DNA of 64,000 bases from CALBPI01 sp038524795 (lineage in GTDB: Bacteria; Pseudomonadota; Gammaproteobacteria; Steroidobacterales; Woeseiaceae): the NCBI GenBank assembly GCA_038524795.1, contig JBCBIJ010000011.1, forward strand, positions 1 through 64,000, given 5' to 3'. Of the stretch, positions 42,859 to 52,300 are shown in pieces; position 1 is the first letter of the stretch; the number at the start of each line of letters is the position of its first letter. Made by a program: the position numbers and the translations under genes. A model generated the notes under the pieces. The model worked only from the letters and a program-made list of their open reading frames with translations. It ran no database searches and had not been told where the DNA came from.

Positions 42859-44076
42859 TCAGGTGCTGCGCGCCGCCTGCTGGGCGCCAAGCTCGAGTTT
42901 GGCGATCGTGATGCGGTGTACCTCGTCGGGTCCATCGGCAAGCCGCAAGGTCCGCAACATGGCCCAGGCGTAGGCCAGGAAGAAGTCCCCGGACACACCG
43001 GCGCCGCCGTGGCACTGGATCGCGCGATCAAGCACGTTCAAGGCCATCGTAGGCGCGACTACCTTGATCATCGCGATGTGCGAACGGGCCACTTTGTTGC
43101 CAACCTTGTCCATCATGTCGGCTGCCTTGAGCGTCAACAGCCTGGCCTGCTCGATTTCGCAACGCGAATCGGAAATGGCTTCGCGGACCACGCCTTGCGC
43201 CGATAGCGGCTTGCCGAAGGCGACGCGGCTGTCCACGCGGGCGCACAGCGCTTCCAGCGCCCGTTCGGCCATGCCGATTGTCCGCATGCAATGGTGAATG
43301 CGGCCCGGTCCGAGTCGACCCTGAGCGATCTCAAAACCCCTGCCCTCGCCCAGTAACAGGTTCGAGGCGGGCACACGGACATCTTTAAACAAGACTTCAG
43401 CGTGGCCGTGCGGTGCATCGTCGTAACCAAATACGGTCAGCGGCCGCAATATTTCGACGCCCGGGGTGTCCGTGGGCACCAGGATCATCGACTGCTGGCT
43501 GTGACGATCCGCCTCGGGGTCAGTCTTGCCCATGAGGATGAGAATCTTGCAGCGCGGGTCCATCGCACCGCTGGTCCACCACTTGCGGCCGTTGATGACG
43601 TAGGAATCGCCGTCGCGGACGATCGCGCATTGCACGTTGGTCGCATCTGAAGACGCCACCTCGGGTTCGGTCATGGCAAACGCGGAGCGAATCTCGCCGG
43701 CCAGCAACGGCTCAAGCCATTGCTGCTTGTGCGCTTCAGTGCCGTAGCGCTCCAGCACCTCCATGTTGCCTGTGTCGGGCGCCGCACAGTTAAAGACCTC
43801 GGGTGCAATCGGCGAGCGACCCGTGATTTCGCAGAGGGGCGCGTACTCGAGGTTGGTAAGCCCGGCACCGCGGTGGCTTTCCGGAAGGAACAGGTTCCAA
43901 AGGCCGGCTTCGCGCGCCTTGGCCTTGAGTTCCTCCATGATGGGCGGAATGGTCCAGCGACCCTCGGTCTGGAGATGGTCGTAATAGGTCTGCTCGTTCG
44001 GGTACACGTGCTCGTTCATGAACGCTTCGACGCGTTCTCGCAGCGCTTGCACCTTCGGCGAGTAATCGAAATCCAT
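42859..44076 (-). CDS. Acyl-CoA dehydrogenase, ACAD10/11-like
   Basis: 405 residues. FAMTEPEVASSDATNVQC (FAD region), YVINGRKWWTSGAMDPRCK, GRGFEIAQGRLGPGRIHHCM and CHGGAGVSGDFFLAYAWAML identify the group. The C-terminal RLADGPDEVHRITIAKLE carries Asp where most acyl-CoA dehydrogenases have the catalytic Glu, as is normal for the ACAD11-like clade. It may act on long or 4-hydroxy acyl-CoAs. It is divergent from a quinone oxidoreductase gene, 145 nt away. Confidence 0.92.
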   Translation of the reverse strand: MDFDYSPKVQALRERVEAFMNEHVYPNEQTYYDHLQTEGRWTIPPIMEELKAKAREAGLWNLFLPESHRGAGLTNLEYAPLCEITGRSPIAPEVFNCAAPDTGNMEVLERYGTEAHKQQWLEPLLAGEIRSAFAMTEPEVASSDATNVQCAIVRDGDSYVINGRKWWTSGAMDPRCKILILMGKTDPEADRHSQQSMILVPTDTPGVEILRPLTVFGYDDAPHGHAEVLFKDVRVPASNLLLGEGRGFEIAQGRLGPGRIHHCMRTIGMAERALEALCARVDSRVAFGKPLSAQGVVREAISDSRCEIEQARLLTLKAADMMDKVGNKVARSHIAMIKVVAPTMALNVLDRAIQCHGGAGVSGDFFLAYAWAMLRTLRLADGPDEVHRITIAKLELGAQQAARST

Positions 44077-44221
44077 GCTGTCCCCCAGTCATGTCCCGTC
44101 GCAGCGGCTGCCGCGACACGAGCGCGCGAGCATACGCGGCCTCCAGGATCGTTGCCAGCCCGCTTGTCGACGGCGCAGGTGGTCACTAAGCTTGCCGCTT
44201 CGCTCACGCTTGGGGGACTCG

Positions 44222-45199
44222 ATGAAAGCGGCACTTGTTAAGGCTTACGGACCACCGGATTCCATCGTTGTGGAGGACGTGCCCAGCCCCGAACCGGGCG
44301 CTGGAGAGGTGCGCATCCGAATCCGCGCCTGCGGCGTCAACTTCCCTGACGTGCTTATGGTCGCGGGCAAGTACCAGTTCAAGCCTGAAATGCCGTTTTC
44401 GCCCGGCGCGGAGATGTCCGGCGATATCGATGCGGTGGGTGACGGCGTCGAACACCTCACGATCGGTCAACGCGTGTTCTGCATGGTGGGCCACGGTGGA
44501 ATGGCCGAACAGATTGTGGTGCCGGCCGCCGCAGTGGTGCCCATTCCCGATGCGCTCGACTACCGCATCGCCGCAGCCATCATGATGACTTACGGCACCT
44601 CCTATCACGCACTCAAGCAGCGCGCGCAGATCCAGCCCGGCGAAACCCTGCTGGTGCTCGGTGCCGCGGGCGGCGTTGGTCTCGCCGCCGTAGAATTGGG
44701 CGTAAAGATGGGCGCGCGCGTGATTGCGGCGGCCAGCACCGAGTACAAACTTGACCTGGCACGGCAATATGGGGCCAGCGAGTGCATCAACTACACCGAG
44801 GTGTCGCTCAAGGACACCGTCAAGGCCATGACTGGCGGCCAGGGCGTCGACGTCATCTACGACCCGGTGGGCGGCGCGCTCTTCGACGACTGCCTGCGCG
44901 CGCTGGCCTGGCGCGGCCGGCTGCTCGTGATTGGTTTCGCAAGCGGTGAGATTCCCGCAGCGCCTGCCAACCTACCGCTTCTCAAGGGTGCCTCGATCGT
45001 CGGCGTCTTCTGGGGGGCCTTTACGCAGCGCGAGCGTGAGGCCAACGACGAAAACACACGCGAGCTGATGCAGTGGCTGCTGGCCGGCGAGCTCAAGCCG
45101 CATGTCGGCACGGTGTTACCGCTCGACCAAGCGGCCGAGGCGATGAACATCCTGGCGCGCCGCCAGGCCATGGGAAAGGTCGTCATCGAAATGCCCTGA
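44222..45199 (+). CDS. NADPH:quinone oxidoreductase (zinc-free medium-chain reductase)
   Basis: 325 residues. KAALVKAYGPPDSIVVEDVP, ACGVNFPDVLMVAGKYQFKP (no zinc ligands), LVLGAAGGVGLAAVELGVKMG (NADPH motif), YDPVGGALFDDCLRALAW and PHVGTVLPLDQAAEAMN are typical. The start at 44222 has GGGGGA a few bases upstream; the longer frame would run into the divergent region. The substrate is unknown; an enoyl-CoA or quinone reductase role next to an acyl-CoA dehydrogenase is possible. Confidence 0.92.
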   Translation: MKAALVKAYGPPDSIVVEDVPSPEPGAGEVRIRIRACGVNFPDVLMVAGKYQFKPEMPFSPGAEMSGDIDAVGDGVEHLTIGQRVFCMVGHGGMAEQIVVPAAAVVPIPDALDYRIAAAIMMTYGTSYHALKQRAQIQPGETLLVLGAAGGVGLAAVELGVKMGARVIAAASTEYKLDLARQYGASECINYTEVSLKDTVKAMTGGQGVDVIYDPVGGALFDDCLRALAWRGRLLVIGFASGEIPAAPANLPLLKGASIVGVFWGAFTQREREANDENTRELMQWLLAGELKPHVGTVLPLDQAAEAMNILARRQAMGKVVIEMP

Positions 45200-45276
45200 A
45201 TGCCCGCGGCGCGCATAGTTTCATGTGGAAGCTTTTGCGCCGCGAAGCACCGGGGCACGCCAAGCTAAAAAAGCGT

Positions 45277-45305
45277 TTGACAGTGCCGATACCATTGACG
45301 ATGAT
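45277..45305 (+). promoter_or_regulatory. Promoter of the ilv-leu operon
   Basis: TTGACA (45277-45282, consensus -35), 17-nt spacer, GATGAT (45300-45305, four of six). Transcription would start near 45312, about 20 nt before the leader peptide ATG. Confidence 0.65.
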
Positions 45306-45334
45306 CGCCGAGATTACTCAGGACGCGACTTTTA

Positions 45335-45403
45335 ATGACGCGCACTCACCATGACAACTCGCTCGCTCTAGCCCTGCTCCTTACGGTCGCGGGGTCCGGC
45401 TAG
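45335..45403 (+). CDS. Leucine-rich leader peptide of the ilv-leu operon
   Basis: A 22-codon frame, ATG to TAG, with the core LALALLLTVAG: five Leu codons within seven positions (CTC, CTA, CTG, CTC, CTT), two of the intervening codons being Ala, then Thr-Val. This is the composition of leu/ilv leader peptides, where ribosome stalling reports charged tRNA-Leu. The 3' part contains GGTCGCGGGG (45385-45394), which recurs at 45451-45460 in the terminator. The start has only a weak AGGA upstream. Confidence 0.8.
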   Translation: MTRTHHDNSLALALLLTVAGSG

Positions 45404-45425
45404 CTGTTGCCAACGACAGCCAGCC
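45398..45425 (+). promoter_or_regulatory. Pause or antiterminator hairpin at the leader stop codon
   Basis: Arms 45398-45407 and 45416-45425 pair at nine of ten positions around an 8-nt loop. The leader TAG (45401-45403) lies in the 5' arm, so a ribosome at the stop would block this helix. This is as expected of a control hairpin in transcription attenuation. Confidence 0.55.
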
Positions 45426-45430
45426 CGAGC

Positions 45431-45467
45431 AAGGCCCCGCATCCAGAACTGGTCGCGGGGCTTTTTT
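45431..45467 (+). terminator. Attenuator terminator before ilvC
   Basis: GGCCCCGC ... GCGGGGC forms a stem extended by A/G-T pairs, with a 14-nt loop, and runs straight into six Ts (45462-45467). It ends 35 nt before ilvC. The CCCCGC arm (45435-45440) can also pair with GCGGGG at 45389-45394 inside the leader peptide gene, giving two exclusive structures. Confidence 0.85.
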
Positions 45468-45502
45468 GTAACTGACAGCAGCACAACGCACAGGAAACGA
45501 CA

Positions 45503-46489
45503 ATGAAAATGTACGGCGAATCAGACGTGAATCATGACGCACTGCGTGGCGGCAAGATCGCGATCATCGGTTATGGCAGCCAGGGCCGTGCCCACGCCTC
45601 TAACCTCAAGGACTCGGGCTACGACGTCGTTGTCGGCCTTCGTGAGGGGGGCGCGTCGTGGCCTCGTGCTGAAGCTGACGGTCACACCGTCGCGACGCCG
45701 GCCGATGCTGCCGAGGGCGCTGCACTGGTTGCCCTGCTCACGCCTGACGTGTCGCAGGGCGCGTTGTACAAGGCCATTGAACCCAGCCTGGGCCAAGGCG
45801 CCGCCCTGCTCTTCGCGCACGGGTTCAACATTCAGTACGGCCAGATCGAGCCACGCGCCGATCTCGATGTCGTGATGATCGCGCCCAAGGGGCCCGGCGA
45901 CCTCGTCCGCCGACAGTACCTTGAAGGTCGTGGCGTGCCCTGCCTCGTCGCTGTGGCAGCTGATGCCACGGGCAACGCATTCGCAAAAGCGTTGTGCTAC
46001 GCCGATGGTCTGGGTGGCGCGCGCGCCGGCGTGCTGGAGACCACGTTCAAGGAAGAAACGGAAACGGATCTGTTTGGTGAGCAAGCTGTGCTCTGCGGTG
46101 GCGCCACCGAACTCGTACTCAAGGGCTACGAGACGCTCGTTGAGGCGGGCTATCAGCCCGAGGTGGCCTATTACGAGTGCCTGCACGAGCTCAAGCTCAT
46201 CGTCGACCTGCTGCACGAAGGCGGGCTCAAGAAGATGCACGAGTTCATCTCTGAGACGGCGCAATGGGGCGACCTGATCAGTGGTCCGCGGGTTATCGAT
46301 GACCGCGTCAAGGAAAGCATGAAGGCCGTGCTCACCGACATCCAGGAAGGCAAGTTCGCGCGTGACTGGATCGCCGAGAACGAGAACGGGTTGCCCGAGT
46401 ACCGCAGGCTCATGAACGAAGACCTCGAGCACCCCATCGAAAGCGTGGGTGCCGGGCTCAGGGACAAGATGCCCTGGTTGAACAAATGA
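45503..46489 (+). CDS. ilvC: Ketol-acid reductoisomerase, class I
   Basis: NADPH-dependent isomeroreduction of acetolactate/acetohydroxybutyrate in Val, Ile and Leu synthesis. GGKIAIIGYGSQGRAHASNL (Rossmann motif), VMIAPKGPGDLVRRQYLEGRG, VLETTFKEETETDLFGEQAV (metal-binding Asp/Glu) and YYECLHELKLIVDLLHEGG are diagnostic. The 328-residue size is the short class I. AGGAAA stands upstream of the start. It is the first structural gene after the attenuator. Confidence 0.97.
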   Translation: MKMYGESDVNHDALRGGKIAIIGYGSQGRAHASNLKDSGYDVVVGLREGGASWPRAEADGHTVATPADAAEGAALVALLTPDVSQGALYKAIEPSLGQGAALLFAHGFNIQYGQIEPRADLDVVMIAPKGPGDLVRRQYLEGRGVPCLVAVAADATGNAFAKALCYADGLGGARAGVLETTFKEETETDLFGEQAVLCGGATELVLKGYETLVEAGYQPEVAYYECLHELKLIVDLLHEGGLKKMHEFISETAQWGDLISGPRVIDDRVKESMKAVLTDIQEGKFARDWIAENENGLPEYRRLMNEDLEHPIESVGAGLRDKMPWLNK

Positions 46490-46521
46490 ACTGACGGCAG
46501 GTAGGCCGCAAGGAGTTCGAG

Positions 46522-48099
46522 ATGGCAGTAGCAGACGAGAATCGCGTTCGTATCTTCGACACGACGCTGCGCGACGGTGAACAGGCGCCGGGTTGCAGCA
46601 TGACGCTTTCTGAAAAACTTCGCGTCGCGCGGGCCCTCGATCAACTACGTGTCGATGTCATCGAGGCGGGCTTTGCGGCAGCCTCACCGGGTGACCTTGA
46701 GTCCGTCGCGGCAGTGGCCCGTGAGGTGCAGCACGCCAGCGTTGCGAGTCTGGCGCGTTGCAACCCCGAGGACATTGAAAAGGCCTGGGAAGCCGTGCAG
46801 CACGCGGCGAGACCGCGCATTCACGTGTTCGTCGCCACGAGCGAAATTCACCGTACGCACAAGCTCAACATGGCGCGGGAGGAAATCCTCAACACGGCCG
46901 TCGGTGCCATTCGCATGGCACGCGAGCGCTGCGCGGACATCGAATTCTCGCCCGAGGACGCGTCACGCACCGAGCCTGAGTTCCTCACGGAAATCGTGAC
47001 GGCCGCTATCGAGGCTGGGGCGACGACAATCAATGTTCCCGATACCGTCGGCTACACGGTGCCGCAGGAATTTGAGGCCTTGTTCCGCCACCTGATTGAG
47101 ACTGTGCCCAACGTCGCGGACGCGATCCTCTCGGTGCACTGCCATGACGACTTGGGGATGGCCGTGGCGAACAGTCTTGCGGCCGTGCGCGGCGGCGCGC
47201 GTCAGGTCGAGTGCACGATCAACGGTATTGGAGAGCGTGCGGGCAACTGTTCACTTGAAGAGGTTGTGATGGCCCTCGACACGCGCGCCGAGTGGTTCGG
47301 TCTGCACACCAATGTCGATACCACGCGGCTTTACCCGACGGCACGCCTCGTCTCGTCAATCACTGGGATGCACATTCCGCGTAACAAGGCGATCGTCGGC
47401 GACAACGCATTCGCACATGAAGCCGGTATCCACCAACACGGCATGCTCAAGCACGCATCGACCTACGAGATCATGCAACCCGAACGCGTGGGCATCAGCC
47501 GGTCCAACCTTGTGCTGGGCAAGCACAGCGGGCGCCACGCCTTTCGTGACCGCATCGCCGAGCTTGGCTTTGAGCTCGATGACTTCTCGCTGAACGCCGC
47601 GTTCAACCGGTTCAAGGCGCTGGCCGACAAGAAAAAGGACATTTACGACAGCGACATTGAAGCGCTGGTCATGAATGACCCGGGCGGCAGCGATGGACCC
47701 TGGTATCTCGACGACCTGACCGTGACGACGTCTACGGGCGCCCACGCAACGGCAACGGTCGATATGCACCGGGGCGATGCACCGCACGTCGTGGAGGCCG
47801 CTGTCGGCGGCGGTCCGGTCGAAGCGGCTTGCATGGCAATGGAACGCATTACAGGTATCAACCTCGAGTTGCAGCACTACGACGTTCGCGGTGTCAGCAT
47901 CGGCGAGGACGCCCAGGGTGAGGTCACGATTACGGTCACGTTCAACGGCGCGACCTACCGCGGGCACGGCATCAGTACGGACATCGTCGAGGCGAGCGCG
48001 CGCGCGTGGCTTGAGGTAATCAATCGCATCCTGCGTCGTCGGGAGAAAGGCCTCGATGACCTGGGTGCCGGTGAAGACGCCGTGCACGCGACGATCTGA
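46522..48099 (+). CDS. leuA: 2-isopropylmalate synthase
   Basis: Condenses 2-ketoisovalerate with acetyl-CoA, the first step to leucine. 525 residues. RIFDTTLRDGEQAPGCSM (active-site Arg-Asp), PDTVGYTVPQEFEALF, SVHCHDDLGMAVANSLAAV (metal His-x-His) and GIGERAGNCSLEEVVMAL. The C-terminal regulatory domain (from about 395, with HVVEAAVGGGPVEAAC) allows leucine feedback. AAGGAG is 7 nt before the ATG. Confidence 0.97.
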   Translation: MAVADENRVRIFDTTLRDGEQAPGCSMTLSEKLRVARALDQLRVDVIEAGFAAASPGDLESVAAVAREVQHASVASLARCNPEDIEKAWEAVQHAARPRIHVFVATSEIHRTHKLNMAREEILNTAVGAIRMARERCADIEFSPEDASRTEPEFLTEIVTAAIEAGATTINVPDTVGYTVPQEFEALFRHLIETVPNVADAILSVHCHDDLGMAVANSLAAVRGGARQVECTINGIGERAGNCSLEEVVMALDTRAEWFGLHTNVDTTRLYPTARLVSSITGMHIPRNKAIVGDNAFAHEAGIHQHGMLKHASTYEIMQPERVGISRSNLVLGKHSGRHAFRDRIAELGFELDDFSLNAAFNRFKALADKKKDIYDSDIEALVMNDPGGSDGPWYLDDLTVTTSTGAHATATVDMHRGDAPHVVEAAVGGGPVEAACMAMERITGINLELQHYDVRGVSIGEDAQGEVTITVTFNGATYRGHGISTDIVEASARAWLEVINRILRRREKGLDDLGAGEDAVHATI

Positions 48100-48107
48100 G
48101 GGCCACA

Positions 48108-49508
48108 ATGACAAGGACACTGTTTGAGAAAGTGTGGGCTTCGCATGTGGTGACACCGGAGACGGTGGAGACGCCAACGGTGCTCTACATCGACCTCCAC
48201 CTCATTCACGAGGTTACGAGTCCGCAGGCGTTTACGGTATTGCGCGAACGCGGCCTGCCCGTCCGGCGTGTCGACCGCACGCTGGCCACGATGGATCATT
48301 CGACACCGACAACGCCCGTGCGCAAACTGGCAGACATCGAGGTGGTTGGGCCTTCGGCGGCGGCACAGATCCGGCAGATGCAAACAAACTGCGCCGAGTT
48401 TGGGATTCCGCTGCGAGACTTTGACAGCGATGAGCGCGGCATCGTGCACATCATTGGACCGGAACTCGGCGCAACTCAGCCCGGCAAAACCATCGTCTGC
48501 GGCGACAGCCACACTTCCACGCACGGTGCCTTTGGCGCCTTGGCGTTCGGAATCGGCACCACGGAGGTCGGCCACGTGCTGGCCACGCAGTGTCTCTTGC
48601 AGCGTCGACCCAAAACGATGGCCGTCGAAGTGTCGGGTGCCCTGCCCGCGGGTGTCACCGCCAAAGACTTGATCCTCGCGATCATCGGGCAAACGGGCGT
48701 CGACGGCGGTACGGGCCACGTCATCGAGTACCGCGGCGACGCCGTGCGCGCGCTCGACATGGCGGGACGCATGACCGTGTGCAACATGTCGATCGAAGCC
48801 GGCGCACGTGCGGGCATGATTGCGCCGGACGATACGACGTTTGATTACCTCGCGGGACGCAAGTTGGCACCTCAGGGCGCGGATTTTGATGCGGCCGTGA
48901 GTCGTTGGCGTGAGCTCGTCACCGATGCGGACGCCACATTCGATAAGACCGTGCACATCGATGCCAGCGCGCTCTCACCCATGGTGACCTTTGGCACCAA
49001 CCCGGGCATGGTCGTCGGCATTGACGCGCCGCTGCCAGAGGCACCCGGTGATGGCAGCTGGGACCGGGCGCTCGAATACATGCAGCTTGAGGCCGGTAAA
49101 CCGATCGCGGGTACCCCGGTTGACGTGGTGTTTGTGGGTAGCTGCACCAATGCGCGGCTGCCCGACCTCGAAGCCACCGCGCGTGTGCTCGAAGGACGTC
49201 GTGTGGCCGACGGCGTTCGCATGCTCGTCGTACCCGGTTCGCAGGCCGTTAAGGCCGAGGCCGAAGCGCGTGGCCTGCACCGCGTCTTTGAAGCCGCGGG
49301 CGCCGAGTGGCGAGAGTCAGGCTGTTCGATGTGCCTAGGGATGAACGGCGACACTGTTGCCTCCGGCAAGCTCGCGGTGAGCACAAGTAACCGCAATTTC
49401 GAGGGCCGCCAGGGTGTCGGTGCGCGCACGGTACTGGCGAGCCCTGCGACAGCGGCCGCCAGTGCGGTCGCCGGTCGCATCGCCGACGCGCGGCGACTCG
49501 CCCAATAG
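48108..49508 (+). CDS. leuC: 3-isopropylmalate dehydratase, large subunit
   Basis: 4Fe-4S aconitase-family isomerase, 466 residues. TLFEKVWASHVV at the start, ATMDHSTPT, VCGDSHTSTHGAFGALAFGI, FVGSCTNARLPDLEATARVL and ESGCSMCLGMNGD supply the three cluster cysteines (SCTN and CxxC). It starts 8 nt after leuA and acts with LeuD. Confidence 0.97.
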   Translation: MTRTLFEKVWASHVVTPETVETPTVLYIDLHLIHEVTSPQAFTVLRERGLPVRRVDRTLATMDHSTPTTPVRKLADIEVVGPSAAAQIRQMQTNCAEFGIPLRDFDSDERGIVHIIGPELGATQPGKTIVCGDSHTSTHGAFGALAFGIGTTEVGHVLATQCLLQRRPKTMAVEVSGALPAGVTAKDLILAIIGQTGVDGGTGHVIEYRGDAVRALDMAGRMTVCNMSIEAGARAGMIAPDDTTFDYLAGRKLAPQGADFDAAVSRWRELVTDADATFDKTVHIDASALSPMVTFGTNPGMVVGIDAPLPEAPGDGSWDRALEYMQLEAGKPIAGTPVDVVFVGSCTNARLPDLEATARVLEGRRVADGVRMLVVPGSQAVKAEAEARGLHRVFEAAGAEWRESGCSMCLGMNGDTVASGKLAVSTSNRNFEGRQGVGARTVLASPATAAASAVAGRIADARRLAQ

Positions 49509-49518
49509 AGGCCCGGAC

Positions 49519-50118
49519 ATGGAACCCATAACTGTCTTTTCGTCGCAAACCGTATTGCTACCGCGGGCTGACGTTGATACCGATCAGATCATCCCTGCGC
49601 GCTTTCTGACGACGACGAGTCGTGAGGGCTTGGGCGACGCCTTGTTTGCCGACTGGCGCTACGACGGTGACGGCAAGAGCAATGCGACATTCATTCTCAA
49701 TCAGCCCGAGTCTGCTGGCGCAGAGGTGCTCGTGGCGGGGCGCAACTTTGGCTGCGGATCGTCGCGTGAGCACGCGCCCTGGGCGCTAACTGACTATGGT
49801 TTCCGCGCCGTGATCTCAACGGAGATCGCTGACATTTTCCGCTCCAACTCGCTGAAGAACGGTCTGTTGCCGATCGTCGTGTCGCAAACGTTTCATGAGC
49901 AGTTGTTGGCCGCGCCCTGCGCTGTCGAGGTCAGTCTCGAAACGCGCACGGTGAGGCTTGTTGACGGCCCGCACGCCGGCGCAACAGAGACGTTTGAGAT
50001 CGACGACTTCTCGCGCTACTGCCTTATGCGCGGGACCGACCAGTTAGGCTTCTTGCTCGATCGCGCGGACGCCATCAGCGCATTCGAAGCCCAGCGCGAC
50101 GACACGGCGCCTGCATGA
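49519..50118 (+). CDS. leuD: 3-isopropylmalate dehydratase, small subunit
   Basis: Swivel-domain partner of LeuC, 199 residues. LLPRADVDTDQIIPARFL, LVAGRNFGCGSSREHAPWAL (GSSREHA substrate loop) and FRSNSLKNGLLPIVV are signatures. I set the start at 49519, 10 nt after leuC, rather than at an upstream in-frame codon inside leuC. It overlaps leuB by 4 nt. Confidence 0.97.
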   Translation: MEPITVFSSQTVLLPRADVDTDQIIPARFLTTTSREGLGDALFADWRYDGDGKSNATFILNQPESAGAEVLVAGRNFGCGSSREHAPWALTDYGFRAVISTEIADIFRSNSLKNGLLPIVVSQTFHEQLLAAPCAVEVSLETRTVRLVDGPHAGATETFEIDDFSRYCLMRGTDQLGFLLDRADAISAFEAQRDDTAPA

Positions 50119-51197
50119 AGGCACGACTTGTCGCCCTGCCCGGTGATGGCATCGGGCCCGAAGTGGCAGCGGCGGGCGTTGCTGTACTGAATGCGGTTGC
50201 CAATCAGTTCGGTCACGACTTCGAGATCAGCGAGCACCCCATGGGTGGTGCCGCCATCGATGCCACGGGTGATCCGCTGCCCGCAACAACACTGAGCGCG
50301 TGCCGCGAGGCCCATGCCGTATTGCTGGGCGCGGTCGGTGGTCCCGCCTGGGCGGATCGCCCGCTGGGCCAGCGGCCTGAGAATGGTCTGCTTCGCCTGC
50401 GCAGCGCATTGGGGCTTTACGCCAACCTACGCCCAGTCAGCGTCTACCCCGCCCTGCGTGATGCCTCGCCATTGCGCCCTGAGCGCATCGAGGGTGTCGA
50501 CATCCTGGTTGTCCGGGAACTGACAGGCGGCATCTACTTTGGCGACAAACGTGAGGGCACCGACGAAGCGGTGGATGTGTGCCGCTACACGCGCACGGAA
50601 ATAGAACGCATCGTGAGGCTGGCCGCTGAGCTCGCCCAGTCGCGTCGGGGTCATCTGACCTCAGTCGACAAGGCGAATGTGCTTGCGACGTCACGATTGT
50701 GGCGTGCCACGGTCGATGACGTCGCAGGATCGCTCGAAGGCCTGACGCTGGAGCATTTGCTGGTGGACGCCACGGCCATGCATTTAATCAATGCGCCCGC
50801 AAGGTTTGATGTCATCGTCACCGAGAACCTGTTTGGTGACATCCTGACGGACGAGGCGGCAACGATTGCGGGCTCGCTGGGTCTGCTGCCCTCCGCGTCT
50901 CTCGGCGACGCGCGTCACGAACACGGCCTGCGTGGGTTGTACGAGCCCATCCATGGCTCGGCACCTGACATTGCAGGTCAAGGCGTTGCCAATCCCGTGG
51001 GCACCATTGCGAGCGTCGCGATGCTGCTACGGCACAGTCTGGGCCTCGAGACGGAAGCCGCAGCCGTCGAATCGGCGCTGGAGCGCGCGCTTGCGGCGGG
51101 GGCCCGAACTGCCGACATCGCGGGCGATCGTCCCGCACTGTCGACTTCGGACATGGCCGACGCGATCCTGAGCGCCCTTGCGGGCCAGGCAGCTTAA
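50115..51197 (+). CDS. leuB: 3-isopropylmalate dehydrogenase
   Basis: NAD-dependent oxidative decarboxylation of 3-isopropylmalate, 360 residues. VALPGDGIGPEVAAAGVAVL, LLGAVGGPAW, RELTGGIYFGDKRE, the Lys in TSVDKANVLATSRLW, VTENLFGDILTDEAATIAGS and LYEPIHGSAPDIAGQGVANP are diagnostic. It is last in the operon; its stop overlaps the end of convergent metX by 4 nt. Confidence 0.97.
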   Translation: MKARLVALPGDGIGPEVAAAGVAVLNAVANQFGHDFEISEHPMGGAAIDATGDPLPATTLSACREAHAVLLGAVGGPAWADRPLGQRPENGLLRLRSALGLYANLRPVSVYPALRDASPLRPERIEGVDILVVRELTGGIYFGDKREGTDEAVDVCRYTRTEIERIVRLAAELAQSRRGHLTSVDKANVLATSRLWRATVDDVAGSLEGLTLEHLLVDATAMHLINAPARFDVIVTENLFGDILTDEAATIAGSLGLLPSASLGDARHEHGLRGLYEPIHGSAPDIAGQGVANPVGTIASVAMLLRHSLGLETEAAAVESALERALAAGARTADIAGDRPALSTSDMADAILSALAGQAA

Positions 51198-52300
51198 CCC
51201 GTTCCGCAAGCCGCCACGGCGGCACCGTCGCGACGACGAAACGCAGTGATCATCTCGGCCAGCGGCTCGAGGTCGATCAGGAAGCCGTCGTGCCCGTGCG
51301 CACTGTCGAGCTCGCGATAGGTGGCGGCCGGTAGATGCGCTGCCAATGTCTGTTGTTCTCGGGGCGGATACAGCACGTCCGAGCTGACGGCGACAATGAG
51401 CGCCGGATTCCGAATGCCGGCCAGCACATCAAGGTAGTCCCCGCCACGACCGCGACCGAGGTCGTGGCTGTCCATAGCCTGAGTCAGCCGGTAATAGCTC
51501 GCGGCGTCGAAGCGGTCCACAAGTTTGCGGCCCTGGTACTGCAGGTATGAGGACACATCAAAGTCCCTCGCTTGATCGGGGTTGCGCTCGAAACGCGCCT
51601 CGAAGTTCTGCCAGCTTCGGTACATGATCATGGCCATCATCCGGGCCGCCGCGAGACCCTGCTCGGGTCGCGCACGGTCCTCGAATCGGCCTTCCCGCCA
51701 GTTCGGATCCGCGGCAATGGCCGCTCGCTGCGACTCACCGACGCCGATGCACCAGGCCGAGTGACGGCCAGAGACACCGATTGGTGCGACGGTGTCAACG
51801 AAATCCGGGTGGCTCGCGGCCCACTCCAGCGTCTGCATACCACCCAGCGACGGTCCAATGACCAGCTGCAGGCGTTTGACGCCGAGTGCGTCGAGCAAGC
51901 GCTTCTGCGCCCCGACCATGTCGCGTACCGTCACCTCCGGAAAGTCCAGGCCAAGGCGCCCGCCGTCAGCGGTCGGCGAGTACGGTCCCGAGCTGCCGTA
52001 GCAACCGCCGATGACGTTGCTGCAAACGATGAAATCCCGAGCCGGGTCCAGCGGCGCGCCGGGCCCGATCAGGCCGGGCCACCAGGAGTCGGCGTCGGCC
52101 GAACCCGTAAGCGCGTGACAGACGAGTACGGCGTTACTGCCGTCTTCGGCCAGTGTGCCCCAGGTCCGGTAGGCGATCGTGGGCGCCTCGATGACGGCGC
52201 CCGATTCCGTGACGAACGGAGCGTCCAGGTTTGCCAGCCGGGTCTCTAGAGAGACCCGGCCCGCAGTCACCAGACGTTCGCTCGTCACGTCGTCGTGCAT
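51194..52300 (-). CDS. metX: Homoserine O-acyltransferase MetX
   Basis: Alpha/beta-hydrolase that acylates homoserine for methionine synthesis, 368 residues. The nucleophile elbow is IGPSLGGMQTLEW; the remaining triad is Asp in AVSSDVLYPP and His in AHGHDGFLID. LVCHALTGSADADSWWPG forms the oxyanion region. Acetyl or succinyl specificity cannot be decided from the motif alone; the neighbouring metY favours O-acetyl. It begins on the last base of metY. Confidence 0.93.
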   Translation of the reverse strand: MHDDVTSERLVTAGRVSLETRLANLDAPFVTESGAVIEAPTIAYRTWGTLAEDGSNAVLVCHALTGSADADSWWPGLIGPGAPLDPARDFIVCSNVIGGCYGSSGPYSPTADGGRLGLDFPEVTVRDMVGAQKRLLDALGVKRLQLVIGPSLGGMQTLEWAASHPDFVDTVAPIGVSGRHSAWCIGVGESQRAAIAADPNWREGRFEDRARPEQGLAAARMMAMIMYRSWQNFEARFERNPDQARDFDVSSYLQYQGRKLVDRFDAASYYRLTQAMDSHDLGRGRGGDYLDVLAGIRNPALIVAVSSDVLYPPREQQTLAAHLPAATYRELDSAHGHDGFLIDLEPLAEMITAFRRRDGAAVAACGTG

